A stretch of 64,000 bases of DNA from CAVSNH01 sp963729275 (GTDB lineage Bacteria > Actinomycetota > Acidimicrobiia > Acidimicrobiales > RAAP-2). Under the pieces are notes generated by a model. That model was not told the origin of the DNA and searched no databases. It was given only the letters and a program-made list of their open reading frames with translations. Below are positions 1 through 8,846 of the stretch, piece by piece. Positions within the stretch are counted from its first letter, which is position 1. Every line of letters begins with the position of its first letter. The DNA is taken from positions 248,001 to 312,000 of the forward strand of contig CAVSNH010000003.1 in assembly GCA_963729275.1 (NCBI GenBank), written 5' to 3'. A program made the position numbers and the translations under genes.

Positions 1-376
1 GGTAGGCGAGGGCTGGATGGTGGCGGATGCGAGTCGAGGCTTCGACAATGCCGACCACCAGGGCCTCGTTGAGGTCGGAGGCAGCACCGAGGCGAGTGGC
101 GAGGGCCGAGAACAGGCGGGCGGCCTCGGTGTCCACCACCGCGGCCAGGATCTCGTCGCGCCCTCCGGGGAAGGTCCGGTAGATGGTGGCCCGGGACAGG
201 CCGGCCTGGCGGGCGATGTCGTCGACGGTGGTCTTGACCGTGCCGTAACGGGCCAGGCAGGCCAGCGTGGCGTCGACCACGCGGACCCGATGGGGCGAGG
301 CAACTTCGGCGTCGGGGGTCCCTGATTGCCCGGCGTCCTCCCCGACGACGCGCAGCACACCCGATGCGATTGACAC
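1..376 (-). CDS. TetR-family transcriptional regulator, C-terminus cut off by the window edge
   Basis: Reading the minus strand from GTG 376 gives an open frame to base 1. Residues about 30-80 are a TetR N-terminal helix-turn-helix, with TTVDDIARQAGLSRATIYRT followed by FPGGRDE. The ligand-binding C-terminal domain lies outside the window, so the inducer is unknown. It is a close relative of the regulator just upstream (409-993), which has the same RATVYRTFPGGRDEL signature, so the two look like a tandem duplication. No Shine-Dalgarno precedes GTG 376. A promoter-like box ends 6 bases before it, suggesting a leaderless transcript. An alternative start is GTG 358. The family call is secure; the exact start is less so. 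Confidence 0.85.
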   Translation of the reverse strand, partial: MSIASGVLRVVGEDAGQSGTPDAEVASPHRVRVVDATLACLARYGTVKTTVDDIARQAGLSRATIYRTFPGGRDEILAAVVDTEAARLFSALATRLGAASDLNEALVVGIVEASTRIRHHPALAY

Positions 377-382
377 GCTGGA

Positions 383-412
383 ACGTTAGGTCAGTCTTTG
401 TCTCATTGTCAA
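383..412 (-). promoter_or_regulatory. Candidate promoter of the window-edge TetR gene (leaderless geometry)
   Basis: On the minus strand there is a perfect -35 hexamer TTGACA (412-407), an 18-base spacer, and a -10-like TAACGT (388-383). Six bases later comes GTG 376, so transcription would begin at or next to the start codon. The -35 overlaps the stop codon of the upstream tetR-like gene. The sequence match is seen directly; promoter activity is inferred. Confidence 0.55.
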
Positions 413-993
413 CGACGAGCGGCCGGGGGACCGACCACGCCGGCCAACAGCTCGGCCTCGACCAGCTCGGCCACCTGGTCCGGGTCCTCGAGGTCCCATC
501 GTCCCGGAGCCACGATGTAGGAGAGGACCATCCGGACCAGGAAGTCGGCCGCCTCGTGGAGGTCCACGCCGGCCAGCACCCCCCGGGCCTCGAGGTAGGG
601 GATGAGGAATTCGGCCATGACCCGGCGGACTCGAACGCTTTCGATGGTGAGGGCGGGCAGCAACTTCTCCGGCTCCGTCACCATGACCCGCTGCAGGACC
701 TCGTGCTCGAGGATGGAGCGCCGGGCGAAGCGGATGCCGAGCTCGAGGACCTCCTCCAGGCTGGTGGCGGTCTGGACTTGCTCGTAGAGACGAAGGAAGA
801 ACTCGGACGTGGCCCAGGCCACGGTGGCATCCAGCAGTTCGTCCCGACCACCCGGAAATGTGCGGTAGACGGTGGCCCGGGATACCGCCGCCTCGCGAGC
901 GGCGTCCTCGATGGTGGTCTTGGTCAGGCCCCAACGGGCCACGCAGGCGTAGGTGGCAGCCAGGATGCGTTGGCGGGTGTCGTCCACGGGCAC
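409..993 (-). CDS. TetR-family transcriptional regulator
   Basis: A 194-residue protein of usual TetR length. The N-terminal helix-turn-helix (about residues 8-55) reads TRQRILAATYACVARWG, then TTIEDAAREAAVSRATVYRT. The C-terminal part is a variable ligand-binding domain that I cannot assign. GTG 993 was chosen because GGGGGAG lies just upstream and it falls 13 bases after the dapB stop; GTG 987 is an alternative. A longer frame reaches further upstream but would overlap dapB. It lies downstream of dapB on the same strand and ahead of a second, similar TetR gene. Its regulatory target is not evident from the sequence. Confidence 0.88.
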   Translation of the reverse strand: MPVDDTRQRILAATYACVARWGLTKTTIEDAAREAAVSRATVYRTFPGGRDELLDATVAWATSEFFLRLYEQVQTATSLEEVLELGIRFARRSILEHEVLQRVMVTEPEKLLPALTIESVRVRRVMAEFLIPYLEARGVLAGVDLHEAADFLVRMVLSYIVAPGRWDLEDPDQVAELVEAELLAGVVGPPAARR

Positions 994-1006
994 CGCTCCC
1001 CCGCCC

Positions 1007-1834
1007 TCAGAGCCCGAGCAGTGGCTCGAGGCCGACGGTGAGACCCGGTCGGTGCGGCACCGCGCCGATGGCCAGCAGCACACCGTCCATGAACGAGACC
1101 CGGTCGGTCGTGTCGTGGCGCAGGGTCAGCGTCTGACCGGTCGACCCGAAGACCACCTCTTGGTGGGCCACCAGCCCCGGCAGGCGCAGCGAATGGATGC
1201 GCACCCCGCCCGGTCCCTCGCCCCCGCGCACGCCCTCGACCACGGTGGTCGTCGTCCGGTCACCGGGTAGCGCGGCGGCACCGGCCGAGGTACGACCGGC
1301 GGCGATGCGCTCGGCCGTCCGCAGCGAGGTGCCGGAAGGGGCGTCCACCTTTCCCTCGTGGTGGAGCTCGACGATCTCCACCGAGTCGAAGTGGGGGGCG
1401 GCGAGCTCGCAGAAGCGCATGAGCAACACCGCGCCGATGGCGAAGTTGGCGGCCACCACACAGTTGGGTGCTCCGGCTGGGGGGCCGGCAAACTGCCGAC
1501 CCCAGTCGTCGAGGTCGAGCTGGGTGACGCCCGTGGTGCCCACCACGGCATGGATGCCGGCCGCCGCGCACACAGGCAGGGTGGTGCGCACGGCTTCGAT
1601 GCGGGTGAAGTCGACGGCGACATCGACGCCGGCCTCGGCCATGGCCGTGGCGTCGGCCGCCACGGCCACCGATCCGGCATCGGCGCCGACCAGCGCAGAG
1701 AGATCGGCGCCGACGAAGCCCGGGTCGACGGCGCTGACGAGATCGAGACCCGGGCGACCGATCACCGCCCGGGACACCTCTCGGCCCATGCGACCGCCAG
1801 CGCCGACGACACCGACACGCACCACCTCAGACAC
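1007..1834 (-). CDS. dapB: 4-hydroxy-tetrahydrodipicolinate reductase
   Basis: A 275-residue cytosolic enzyme that reduces 4-hydroxy-tetrahydrodipicolinate with NAD(P)H in the diaminopimelate/lysine pathway, supplying meso-DAP for peptidoglycan. The nucleotide-binding Rossmann motif GVVGAGGRMGRE is at residues 8-19. The DapB signature ELHHEGKVDAPSGTS (about 156-170) carries the catalytic His158/His159, Lys162 and the DAPSGT substrate loop. The length is typical. It lies downstream of a methyltransferase gene with a 57-base gap, in the minus-strand block that begins with rpsO and pnp. The start MSEVVRVGVVG is well placed relative to the Rossmann fold. Confidence 0.96.
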   Translation of the reverse strand: MSEVVRVGVVGAGGRMGREVSRAVIGRPGLDLVSAVDPGFVGADLSALVGADAGSVAVAADATAMAEAGVDVAVDFTRIEAVRTTLPVCAAAGIHAVVGTTGVTQLDLDDWGRQFAGPPAGAPNCVVAANFAIGAVLLMRFCELAAPHFDSVEIVELHHEGKVDAPSGTSLRTAERIAAGRTSAGAAALPGDRTTTTVVEGVRGGEGPGGVRIHSLRLPGLVAHQEVVFGSTGQTLTLRHDTTDRVSFMDGVLLAIGAVPHRPGLTVGLEPLLGL

Positions 1835-1891
1835 GCGGGTGAGCCTACTGGCGCCATCTCCGTCGACCGAGGAAGGCCGGCGCGGCCGTCG

Positions 1892-2623
1892 TCACCCGCG
1901 CTCGAAGACGAAGAGCGTCAATCCCATCCGGCCAACCCAGTCGGCATTCGAGCGGAGTGCGGCGAGACCCAAGGCGATGTCTGAGTCGTCGAGGGCGGTG
2001 AGTATCGAATCGGCGTTGCGCATCATCGAGACCCATTCGGCCGACTGCGCATAGGTCTCGGTCCGCTCCGCCACGTCCACCACGTCGACCACGCCGAACC
2101 CGTGCCGGCCGAAGAGGCGGACGAGGCCAGCCTCGTCGAGGTACCGCGCCACCCATTTCGAGCGGCCCGGGAACTCGTCGAGAAAGGTGAAGCCGGCCCG
2201 ATCGGGCACGTAGGTTCGCACCAGCACCCGTCCCTCGGGCCGGAGCACTCGGGTGAACTCGTCGAGTGACCGGTCCACATCGGCGAAGTGGTGCAGCGCG
2301 GTCGACACCCACACCACGTCGATCGACGCCGGCGCCAGTGGCAAGTCTTCGGCCACACCACGGACGAAGCTCACCGCGGCATCGTCGATGTCGGCCTGGT
2401 GGGCCATCGCCTGTGTCGGCTCGACGGCGATCACGCCGGAGACGGCCCACGTCGGCCACGCCCTGGCGAAGATGCCGGTACCGGCGCCCACGTCGCCAAC
2501 CCGAAGCGGCCGGGAGGGCAGGTAGGGCCGGACTGCGTCGCCCCAACGGTCGAGCACTGCGGGGGAGAGGGCTCTACCCCGCTGGTAGAGCGCGGCGTTC
2601 TTTTCGTAGTCGACGTAACCCAT
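1892..2623 (-). CDS. Class I SAM-dependent methyltransferase
   Basis: A 243-residue protein with a class I methyltransferase fold. Motif I is VGDVGAGTGIFARAW (about residues 42-56), the acidic residue closing strand 2 is in IAVEPT, and motif IV/post-I reads DVVWVSTALHHF. This pattern resembles the UbiE/Methyltransf_11 group acting on small molecules or lipids; the substrate cannot be read from the sequence. ATG 2623 was chosen because AGGGAAGG lies about 8 bases upstream. A start 12 codons earlier is possible but lacks this signal. It sits between the M16 peptidase and dapB in an apparent operon. Confidence 0.85.
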   Translation of the reverse strand: MGYVDYEKNAALYQRGRALSPAVLDRWGDAVRPYLPSRPLRVGDVGAGTGIFARAWPTWAVSGVIAVEPTQAMAHQADIDDAAVSFVRGVAEDLPLAPASIDVVWVSTALHHFADVDRSLDEFTRVLRPEGRVLVRTYVPDRAGFTFLDEFPGRSKWVARYLDEAGLVRLFGRHGFGVVDVVDVAERTETYAQSAEWVSMMRNADSILTALDDSDIALGLAALRSNADWVGRMGLTLFVFERG

Positions 2624-2682
2624 TGACGCGGCCTTCCCTGGGTCGCCGCCCTTCGGCACCGAGCTCAGTGGCTCCGACTTGT

Positions 2683-2714
2683 CCCCGCCCGCCCGCCCGC
2701 CCGCCCGCTCGCTC
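2683..2714. repeat. CCCG tetranucleotide tract
   Basis: The sequence CCCG is repeated about six times in a row (gtCCCCGCCCGCCCGCCCGCC and on to 2714). It lies in the gap between the M16 peptidase stop and the methyltransferase start. Such a tract is prone to replication slippage. It is non-coding here, so length changes would alter only the intergenic spacing. Confidence 0.75.
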
Positions 2715-2749
2715 CCTTGCCCGTCGCCTGTGCCCCGGTGTCGGCGCCG

Positions 2750-4006
2750 TCAGCCGAGCGAGAGGGCGTCGACGTCGAAGTCGGACGGGTCGAAAGGTCC
2801 GACCACCGACAGGGTGCGCGGGGCGGCGGCCAGCTCGGCGGCCACGGCACGCACGTCGTCGATGGTCACCGCCTCGATGCGGGCCAGCACTTCGTCGACC
2901 GGGAGCACCTCGTGGTAGAGCAGCTGGGCGGCACCTATGCGTCCCATGCGCGCCCCCGAGTCCTCGCTGGCCAGCAGCATGTCGGCTCGCAGGTTGCCGG
3001 CCGCCACCCGGAGCTCCCGCTCGGTGATGCCATGGGCCCCGAGGTCGCCGAGGGCGTCGGTCACGACGGTCAGCGCCTCGCTCACGTGTTCGGGCGCGGT
3101 GCCGAGCCCGATCGAGACCATTCCCGCGTCGCCGTAGGCGATCCGCTCCGACCACACCGAGTAAGCCAGCCCCCGTCGCTCCCGGATCTCCTGGAACAAA
3201 CGGCTCGAGAGCCCGCCGCCGAGCGTGTGGTTGAGCATGGCCAAGGCGTAGCGGCGCTTGTCGAACCGATCGGACGACCTGGCCGTTACCACTACGTGGG
3301 CCTGCTCGGTCGAACGCCGGGTCACCCGCAGCGCCTCGACGTCGTCGGCCGGCGGCTGTCGCCCAGGAGCAGTGCCACCGGTGCGACCGGAGAACCGCTC
3401 TTCGAGGCCTCGGACCACCACGTCGTCCTCGAGGTCGCCGGCCACGGCCACGACCATGTTGCCGGGTCGGTAGTGCTCCCCAAAGAAGGCGCGGATCTCG
3501 TCGGGCGTGAGGGCGGCAACCGATGTGGCCGTGCCGAGCACATCGCGACCGAGCGGGTGCTCGGGGAAGATGGCCGACGCGCTCTGTTCGGCAGCCAGGT
3601 CGGCAGGCTCGTCGGCGTGCATGAGGATCTCGTCGAGGATCACCTGGCGCTCGGCGTCGACGTCCTCGGGGCGGAGCGCTGGTCGCCACATGATGTCCGA
3701 CAGGATGTCGAGGCCGAGTGGAAGGTGCTCGGACAGCAGCCGGATGTAGAAGGAGGTGTACTCCTTGGTCGTGTAGGCGTTGAAGTCGCCACCGACCTCG
3801 TCGACCGCCTCGGCGATGGCTGCCGCCGTCCGGGTGGCCGTGCCCTTGAAGAGGAGGTGCTCGAGGAAGTGCGACGCGCCCGCCTGGTCATCGCTCTCGT
3901 CGCGGGATCCGGTCCCCACCCAGAAACCGATGCACACCGACCGGGCATCGTCCATCTGCTCGGTCACGAGGCGCAGCCCCGAGTCCAGTTGGTGGTCGCG
4001 GATCAT
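2750..4006 (-). CDS. M16-family zinc metallopeptidase (PepR/processing-peptidase-like)
   Basis: A 418-residue M16 (pitrilysin/mitochondrial processing peptidase type) zinc protease. The inverted zinc motif HFLEH is at residues 46-50, with the third ligand glutamate expected in the AERQVILDEILMH stretch near 118-125. The GGDFNAYTTKEYTSFY block (72-87) is also a family hallmark. The second half holds the inactive M16_C domain (GGGLSSRLFQEIRERRGLAYS). ATG 4006 starts directly at the family N-terminus (MIRDHQLDSG), 58 bases after the pnp stop. The frame stays open much further into pnp, but that part has no M16 similarity. pnp followed by an M16 protease is a common actinobacterial neighbourhood. 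Confidence 0.93.
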   Translation of the reverse strand: MIRDHQLDSGLRLVTEQMDDARSVCIGFWVGTGSRDESDDQAGASHFLEHLLFKGTATRTAAAIAEAVDEVGGDFNAYTTKEYTSFYIRLLSEHLPLGLDILSDIMWRPALRPEDVDAERQVILDEILMHADEPADLAAEQSASAIFPEHPLGRDVLGTATSVAALTPDEIRAFFGEHYRPGNMVVAVAGDLEDDVVVRGLEERFSGRTGGTAPGRQPPADDVEALRVTRRSTEQAHVVVTARSSDRFDKRRYALAMLNHTLGGGLSSRLFQEIRERRGLAYSVWSERIAYGDAGMVSIGLGTAPEHVSEALTVVTDALGDLGAHGITERELRVAAGNLRADMLLASEDSGARMGRIGAAQLLYHEVLPVDEVLARIEAVTIDDVRAVAAELAAAPRTLSVVGPFDPSDFDVDALSLG

Positions 4007-4064
4007 CGATCGACGGTGCCGGGCGTCGACCCGGCGCAGGTCGGCGGCCGCAGGGCGGCCTTCG

Positions 4065-6533
4065 TCAACGCCGGCGACGGCCCCCGCCTCGGGAGCCCCC
4101 GGCGGGACGCTCGGCCGGCTCGCTGGTCGACGGTCCCAGGTCGCCGAACTCCTCGACCAGCTCGACCTCGAACATGTCTTCGAATGACGGGGCGGCCGAC
4201 GGTGCCCGGCTCGAGGACGCCCGGCCCCGGTCGTCGCCCGAGCTGCCACGATCGTCACGACGGTCGTCGCGACGCGACCGGCTCCGGCCGTTGTCGCCCG
4301 ACCCCCCGCTGGAGGCGGCCGGCGAACCGGACCCGCCGCCCGAGGTGGCCGGCGGGGCGCCGGCCAGCGACAGGGAGACCTTGCCCTGCGGGTCGATGTC
4401 GTCGACCCGCACCTCCACCGTTTGGCCGAGATCGAAGACGTCTTCCACCCGCTCGACCCGCTTGCCCTGTCCCATCTTGGAGATGTGGAGCAGGCCGTCG
4501 CGCCCGGGCAGGATGTTCACGAAGGCGCCGAACTTGGTGATGTTGACGACCTTGCCTTCGTAGGTGGCCCCGACCTCGGCGAGCGGCGGGTCGAGGATGG
4601 TGGCGATGCGTCGGCGTGCCTCCTCGACGGCCGTGCCGTCCTTGGCGCCGATGGTCACGGTGCCCACCATTCCGTCGTCGTCGACGGCGATGTCAGCCCC
4701 CGTCTCCTGCTGCAGGGCATTGATGACCTTGCCCTTGGGCCCGATGACCTCACCGATCTTGTCCATGGGGATCTCGAAGGAGACGATCTTCGGTGCCGAC
4801 GGAGCCACCTCGGGCCGGGCCTCGGAGATGGCGCCGGCCATCACCTCGAGGATGCGCAGCCTGGCCTCCTTGGCCTGCAACAGCGCCTGGCGCAGCACGT
4901 CGAGGGGGAGCCCGTCGATCTTGGTGTCGAGCTGGAGGGCGGTGACCACGTCCTGCGTGCCCGCCACCTTGAAGTCCATGTCGCCGAAGGCGTCCTCCGC
5001 TCCCAGGATGTCGGTCAGGGTCACATAGGCGTCGCCGTCGTGGACGAGGCCCATGGCGATGCCGGCGACCGGGGCCTTGATGGGCACGCCGGCGGCCATG
5101 AGCGAGAGGGTCGACCCGCACACCGAGGCCATGGACGTCGAGCCGTTGGAGGCGAGCACGTCCGACACCAGCCGGAGGGTGTAGGGGAACTCCTCCATGG
5201 GGGGGATGACGGGCAGGAGGGCCCGCTCGGCCAGCAGGCCATGTCCGATCTCACGACGCTTCGGCCCCCGCATGAAGCCCGTCTCACCGGTGGAGAAGGG
5301 CGGGAAGTTGTAGTGGTGCATGTACCGCTTGAAGTCGCCGGGAGTGATGGTGTCGAGCATCTGGTTCATGCGCGGCATCCCCAGGGTGGTGACGTTCAGC
5401 ACCTGGGTCTCGCCTCGTTGGAAGAGGGCCGAGCCATGAGCCGTCGGGAAAAGGTCGACCTCGGCCGACAGCGGCCGGATGTCGGTCGTGGTGCGCCCGT
5501 CGATGCGCAGCCCGTCCTCCACGATGCGGCGACGGACGATCTTCTTCGTGAGGGCGCGGACGGCCGCTTTGATCTCGCCCTGGCGCTCGGGGAAATCACC
5601 GCCCAGTTGGTCGAGCAGTGAGGCGCTGACCTCGTCGAGGGCGGCGTTGCGCTCGGCCTTGGCCGTGATGGTGCCGGCCTTGGCCACCGCCTCGGTCCCT
5701 TCCGTCTCCACCCTCGCCCACACGTCGTCCCCGTAGTCGGTGAGGGTCGAGTACTCGATCGGCTGGATCGGGCCCCGGGCCTCGACGAACGCCTCGACCA
5801 GCCGGCGCTGGAGCACGATGGACTCGCGGATCCAGGTCTTGGCCGCCTCCAGCCCCTCGGCCAGGACCTCCTCGGTGACCTTGGGGGCCCCGTCCTCGTA
5901 GTACTGGAAGGCCTTTTCGGTGCCGCCGGCCTCCACCATCATGACGGCGATGTCGGAGTCGGCATCCTCGGTCAGGGCCCGGCCGGCCACCACCAGCTCG
6001 AAGGTCGACTCGTCGCCCTCCTCGAAGGTCGGATGCGGGATCCAGGTGCCTTCGGTCGAGTAGGCAACCCGCACGGCGCCGATGGGCCCCTCGAAGGGGA
6101 TGCCCGAGATCATGAGGGCGGCCGAGGCCGAGTTGATGGCCAGCACGTCGTGCGGGTTCACCTGGTCGGCCCCGAAGACGGTGCCCACGATGTGCACTTC
6201 GTTGCGGAAGCCCTTGGGGAACGACGGGCGCAGCGGCCGGTCGATGAGGCGGTCGGTCAGGATGGCCTGATCAGAGGCCTTGCCCTCCCGCCGGAAGAAC
6301 GAGCCGGGGATCTTGCCGGCGGCGTAGGCCCGCTCCTCGATGTCGACGGTCAGGGGGAAGAAGTCGGCTCCTTCCCGCACCGACCTGGCGGCGGTGGCCG
6401 TGGCCAGGAGGACGGTGTCCCCGATGCGGCCGACGACGGCGCCGTCGGCCAATTGGGCGAGCTTTCCCGCCTCGAATGTGAGTGTGCGATCGGTTCCGCT
6501 GATGGGGGCCGATACGGCCATGGCGTCCGACAT
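4065..6533 (-). CDS. pnp: Polyribonucleotide nucleotidyltransferase (PNPase)
   Basis: An 822-residue phosphorolytic 3'-5' exoribonuclease of RNA decay. In order it has RNase PH-like domain 1, a helical linker, RNase PH-like domain 2 (GETQVLNVTTLG and GPKRREIGHG region), a KH domain with the GPKGK loop (about 585-645) and an S1 domain (about 652-723). An extra tail of about 99 residues is rich in Gly, Ser, Arg and Asp and ends in RGGGRRRR. It is probably disordered and RNA-binding. ATG 6533 has AAGGAG 8 bases upstream, which decides the start over an upstream in-frame ATG at 6620. It lies downstream of rpsO, the classic rpsO-pnp order. Confidence 0.98.
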   Translation of the reverse strand: MSDAMAVSAPISGTDRTLTFEAGKLAQLADGAVVGRIGDTVLLATATAARSVREGADFFPLTVDIEERAYAAGKIPGSFFRREGKASDQAILTDRLIDRPLRPSFPKGFRNEVHIVGTVFGADQVNPHDVLAINSASAALMISGIPFEGPIGAVRVAYSTEGTWIPHPTFEEGDESTFELVVAGRALTEDADSDIAVMMVEAGGTEKAFQYYEDGAPKVTEEVLAEGLEAAKTWIRESIVLQRRLVEAFVEARGPIQPIEYSTLTDYGDDVWARVETEGTEAVAKAGTITAKAERNAALDEVSASLLDQLGGDFPERQGEIKAAVRALTKKIVRRRIVEDGLRIDGRTTTDIRPLSAEVDLFPTAHGSALFQRGETQVLNVTTLGMPRMNQMLDTITPGDFKRYMHHYNFPPFSTGETGFMRGPKRREIGHGLLAERALLPVIPPMEEFPYTLRLVSDVLASNGSTSMASVCGSTLSLMAAGVPIKAPVAGIAMGLVHDGDAYVTLTDILGAEDAFGDMDFKVAGTQDVVTALQLDTKIDGLPLDVLRQALLQAKEARLRILEVMAGAISEARPEVAPSAPKIVSFEIPMDKIGEVIGPKGKVINALQQETGADIAVDDDGMVGTVTIGAKDGTAVEEARRRIATILDPPLAEVGATYEGKVVNITKFGAFVNILPGRDGLLHISKMGQGKRVERVEDVFDLGQTVEVRVDDIDPQGKVSLSLAGAPPATSGGGSGSPAASSGGSGDNGRSRSRRDDRRDDRGSSGDDRGRASSSRAPSAAPSFEDMFEVELVEEFGDLGPSTSEPAERPAGGSRGGGRRRR

Positions 6534-6703
6534 GGAACGCTCCTTGTGGTCTCGGGGGGCCACCCGAGCCAGTTCCCAGTTGTCGACCACCACCGCGTCA
6601 TCTCGCTTGGTGATCGGCAACTGGTGACTGACCCCGTCGCAGCCCGCTTCTTTGTTTCTCGACTCCTTCTCGCGCCTGGCCGTCAGTCGACTGCCAAATG
6701 CGA

Positions 6704-6725
6704 CCGCCCGGCCGGAGCCGGGCGG
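6704..6725 (-). terminator. GC hairpin between rpsO and pnp
   Basis: A perfect 9-bp stem (CCGCCCGGC with GCCGGGCGG) and a 4-base loop lie 15 bases after the rpsO stop on the minus strand. Only a weak T-rich stretch follows, so it may be a partial terminator or attenuator, or an RNA processing site. In E. coli the rpsO-pnp spacer carries a terminator and an RNase III site; here the role is inferred from position alone. Confidence 0.5.
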
Positions 6726-6740
6726 GGGTTGCCGTCTCGC

Positions 6741-6998
6741 CTAACGGCGGAGACCGAGTCGGCCGATGATGTCCCGATACCGCTCGACGTCGTTACGTCG
6801 GACATAGTCGAGAAGCCGGCGCCGGCGACCGATGAGCTTCAGGAGACCTCGACGGGTGTGGTGATCACCCTTGTGGACCTTCAGGTGCTCGGTCAGGTGC
6901 ACGATCCGCTCGCTCAGGAGTGCGATCTGCACCTCGGGAGAACCGGTGTCCGTGTCGTGGGCCCGGTACTCGGCGATGGTGGCCTGCTTGTCTGGCAT
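6741..6998 (-). CDS. rpsO: 30S ribosomal protein S15
   Basis: An 85-residue primary 16S rRNA-binding protein of the small subunit. The family pattern runs through the protein: HDTDTGSPEVQIALLSERI, then LTEHLKVHKGDHHTRRGL, then LIGRRRRLLDYVRRND, ending ERYRDIIGRLGLRR. ATG 6998 gives the standard S15 length; the frame extends further upstream without similarity. An extended -10 promoter is visible about 60 bases upstream (7057-7065). It heads the minus-strand block that continues into pnp. Confidence 0.97.
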   Translation of the reverse strand: MPDKQATIAEYRAHDTDTGSPEVQIALLSERIVHLTEHLKVHKGDHHTRRGLLKLIGRRRRLLDYVRRNDVERYRDIIGRLGLRR

Positions 6999-7056
6999 TG
7001 GGTTGAGTCGACCTCGACGATCGTTCGCTACCGGGAGACGACACACCGGTGCGGCT

Positions 7057-7065
7057 ATTGTAGCA
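7057..7065 (-). promoter_or_regulatory. Extended -10 promoter element of rpsO
   Basis: On the minus strand TGCTACAAT occurs: a near-consensus -10 (TACAAT, 7062-7057) preceded by TGn. No good -35 is visible, which fits an extended -10 promoter. The start point would give rpsO a 5' leader of about 50 bases. Inferred from sequence only. Confidence 0.5.
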
Positions 7066-7132
7066 GGGCCGATCGAAACCCCTTCGTCGGCTCGACCCCA
7101 CGTCAGGCCGGCCGTCCGGCCCTCGAATTCGA

Positions 7133-7162
7133 GTGACGGGCGCCGGGACGCCGCTGTAGTCT
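7133..7162 (+). promoter_or_regulatory. Candidate promoter of the partner-switching operon
   Basis: GTGACG (7133-7138, one change from TTGACG), an 18-base spacer and TAGTCT (7157-7162) lie about 60 bases before GTG 7224. This is a reasonable housekeeping-type promoter for the four overlapping signalling genes, divergent from the rpsO promoter. Similarity to the consensus is partial. Confidence 0.35.
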
Positions 7163-7223
7163 CGGCGGCTGGAGGTGCCGGGGCACTTCGGCGGGAGGCC
7201 CCGTCGCCTCGAGGAGACGAATA

Positions 7224-8846
7224 GTGGCCACGACGGCGCCCAACCCGACGCGACTGCCCGATCCCGGCGGCGAGCCGAGACCCCGAAAGTGGGCGCGTCG
7301 ACATGTGCCGCCGCTCGTCGTACTGGCCGTCGGGCTCGTGGTGACCGCTGTCCTGGCTTGGACCTGCTGGACGGTCAACGACCAGAACGAGTCCCGGTTG
7401 CTCCGCGTCCAAGCCGAGGAGGGGGCGTCGGTCATTGCCGTTGCCCTACCCGGCCTCGAGACGCCTCTCGCCTCGGCGCTCAATCTCGCCGAGGAGGCAG
7501 GCGGCAGCCCGACGAAGTTCTCGGCCTACATGGCCCCCTACATCTCCAACGGCTCTTACACGTCGGTCTCCCTGTTCCAACTCGGACCGGTGCCACGGCG
7601 CATCGACCTCGTCGGCCAGCCGCCCTTCGAGCCGGCCACGTCGCCGCCCGTGGTCAATGCGCTGGCCGAGACCGTTCGCACTCGGCAGCCCGACATCATT
7701 GGTCCCTTCGGCACACCCAACCGCCGGGTGGGATACGCCATCGCCAGCCCGGGCGGGGGCTACGCCCTCTATGTCGAGCGGGCCCTCCCTCCGGTGCAGT
7801 TGCTCAAGGAAGCCAGCAAATCGGCGTTCGCCGGGCTCAACTTCGCCCTCTATATCGGCCGGGCGCCGTCCACCTCCCATCTGCTCGGTGCCGACACGGC
7901 CTTGCTGCCGCTCACCGGCCGGACAGCTTCGGTCATCATCCCCTTTGGCGCCTCGTCCATCTTGTTCGTGGCTGCCCCGACCGGTGAGCTCGGTGGCAGC
8001 CTCCTCGGCCACCTGGCCTTGATCGTGGCCGTGGCCGGCGTCATCCTCGCCTTGTTCGGCGCCTGGATCGCCGATCGGCTGGCCCGGGGCCGGCGCCGGG
8101 CCGAGCAGCTGGCCGCCGAGAACCGGGAGCTCTACGGCCAACAGCGAGGTATCGCCCAGACCTTGCAACGTGCCCTCCTCCCCGAGGAGCTGCCGCCGGT
8201 CGACGGCTTGGAGGTCGGCGTTCGCTATCGACAAGGTGTCGAGGGTGTCGACGTGGGCGGCGACTGGTGCGACCTCGTCGAGCTCGGCGGCTCGCGCGTG
8301 CTCCTGGTCGTGGGGGACGTCTCCGGACGGGGGCTGAGCGCCGCCACCACCATGGCCTCGCTGCACTACTCGATCCGGGCTTATGCCAAGGAGGGTGACT
8401 CTCCATCGGCCATCCTCACCAAGCTCTCCGGCCTCATGTACTTCGAATCGGACAGTCAATTCGCAAGCGTGCTCTGCGGAATGGTCGACGTCGACGCCCA
8501 CCGTCTGACACTGGCCAACGCCGGACACCTTCCCCCGCTGCTGGTGGCTAATGGCCGGCGCGACTTCGTCGACACTTTCCTCGGCCCCCCGATCGGTGTC
8601 GAGAACGGCCGACGGTACGACGAGGTGACCATCGACATACCAGCCGCCAGCATGGTGCTCGCCTTCACCGACGGGCTGGTCGAGCGTCGAGGTGAGATCA
8701 TCGACGTAGGGATGGAACGGCTTCGAGCCGCGGTCCCGTCCCCGCCGGTATCACTCGATGGGTGTCTGGACGGGCTGGTGGGCGCCATGTTGCCCTCCGG
8801 AGCTCGCGACGACACCGCCATACTGGGGCTTCGATGGACGACGTAG
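7224..8846 (+). CDS. Membrane-bound CHASE-type sensor with SpoIIE/PP2C phosphatase domain
   Basis: A 540-residue membrane phosphatase. A first membrane helix is at about residues 29-49 (PPLVVLAVGLVVTAVLAW). An external segment of roughly 210 residues resembles a CHASE ligand sensor. A second helix (about 258-282, LIVAVAGVILALFGAW) leads to a cytoplasmic SpoIIE-type PP2C domain (about 310-540). Metal-binding motifs visible are DVGGDWCDLVEL, VVGDVSGRG, LANAGHLPPLL and FTDGLVERRG, ending DDTAILGL. Such phosphatases dephosphorylate STAS antagonists, and a STAS gene overlaps its 3' end by 13 bases. GTG 7224 has GAGGAG upstream. It should couple an extracytoplasmic signal to the cassette. Confidence 0.9.
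   Translation: MATTAPNPTRLPDPGGEPRPRKWARRHVPPLVVLAVGLVVTAVLAWTCWTVNDQNESRLLRVQAEEGASVIAVALPGLETPLASALNLAEEAGGSPTKFSAYMAPYISNGSYTSVSLFQLGPVPRRIDLVGQPPFEPATSPPVVNALAETVRTRQPDIIGPFGTPNRRVGYAIASPGGGYALYVERALPPVQLLKEASKSAFAGLNFALYIGRAPSTSHLLGADTALLPLTGRTASVIIPFGASSILFVAAPTGELGGSLLGHLALIVAVAGVILALFGAWIADRLARGRRRAEQLAAENRELYGQQRGIAQTLQRALLPEELPPVDGLEVGVRYRQGVEGVDVGGDWCDLVELGGSRVLLVVGDVSGRGLSAATTMASLHYSIRAYAKEGDSPSAILTKLSGLMYFESDSQFASVLCGMVDVDAHRLTLANAGHLPPLLVANGRRDFVDTFLGPPIGVENGRRYDEVTIDIPAASMVLAFTDGLVERRGEIIDVGMERLRAAVPSPPVSLDGCLDGLVGAMLPSGARDDTAILGLRWTT

Noticed and set aside
2717..4540. Long plus-strand open frame of about 600 codons
   Set aside because: It is the reverse reading of the M16 peptidase and pnp genes; no family motif is visible, while the minus-strand proteins have complete domains.
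6999..7412. Long N-terminal extension of S15
   Set aside because: S15 is universally about 85-90 residues; the extension would overlap the phosphatase gene and contains the promoter region.
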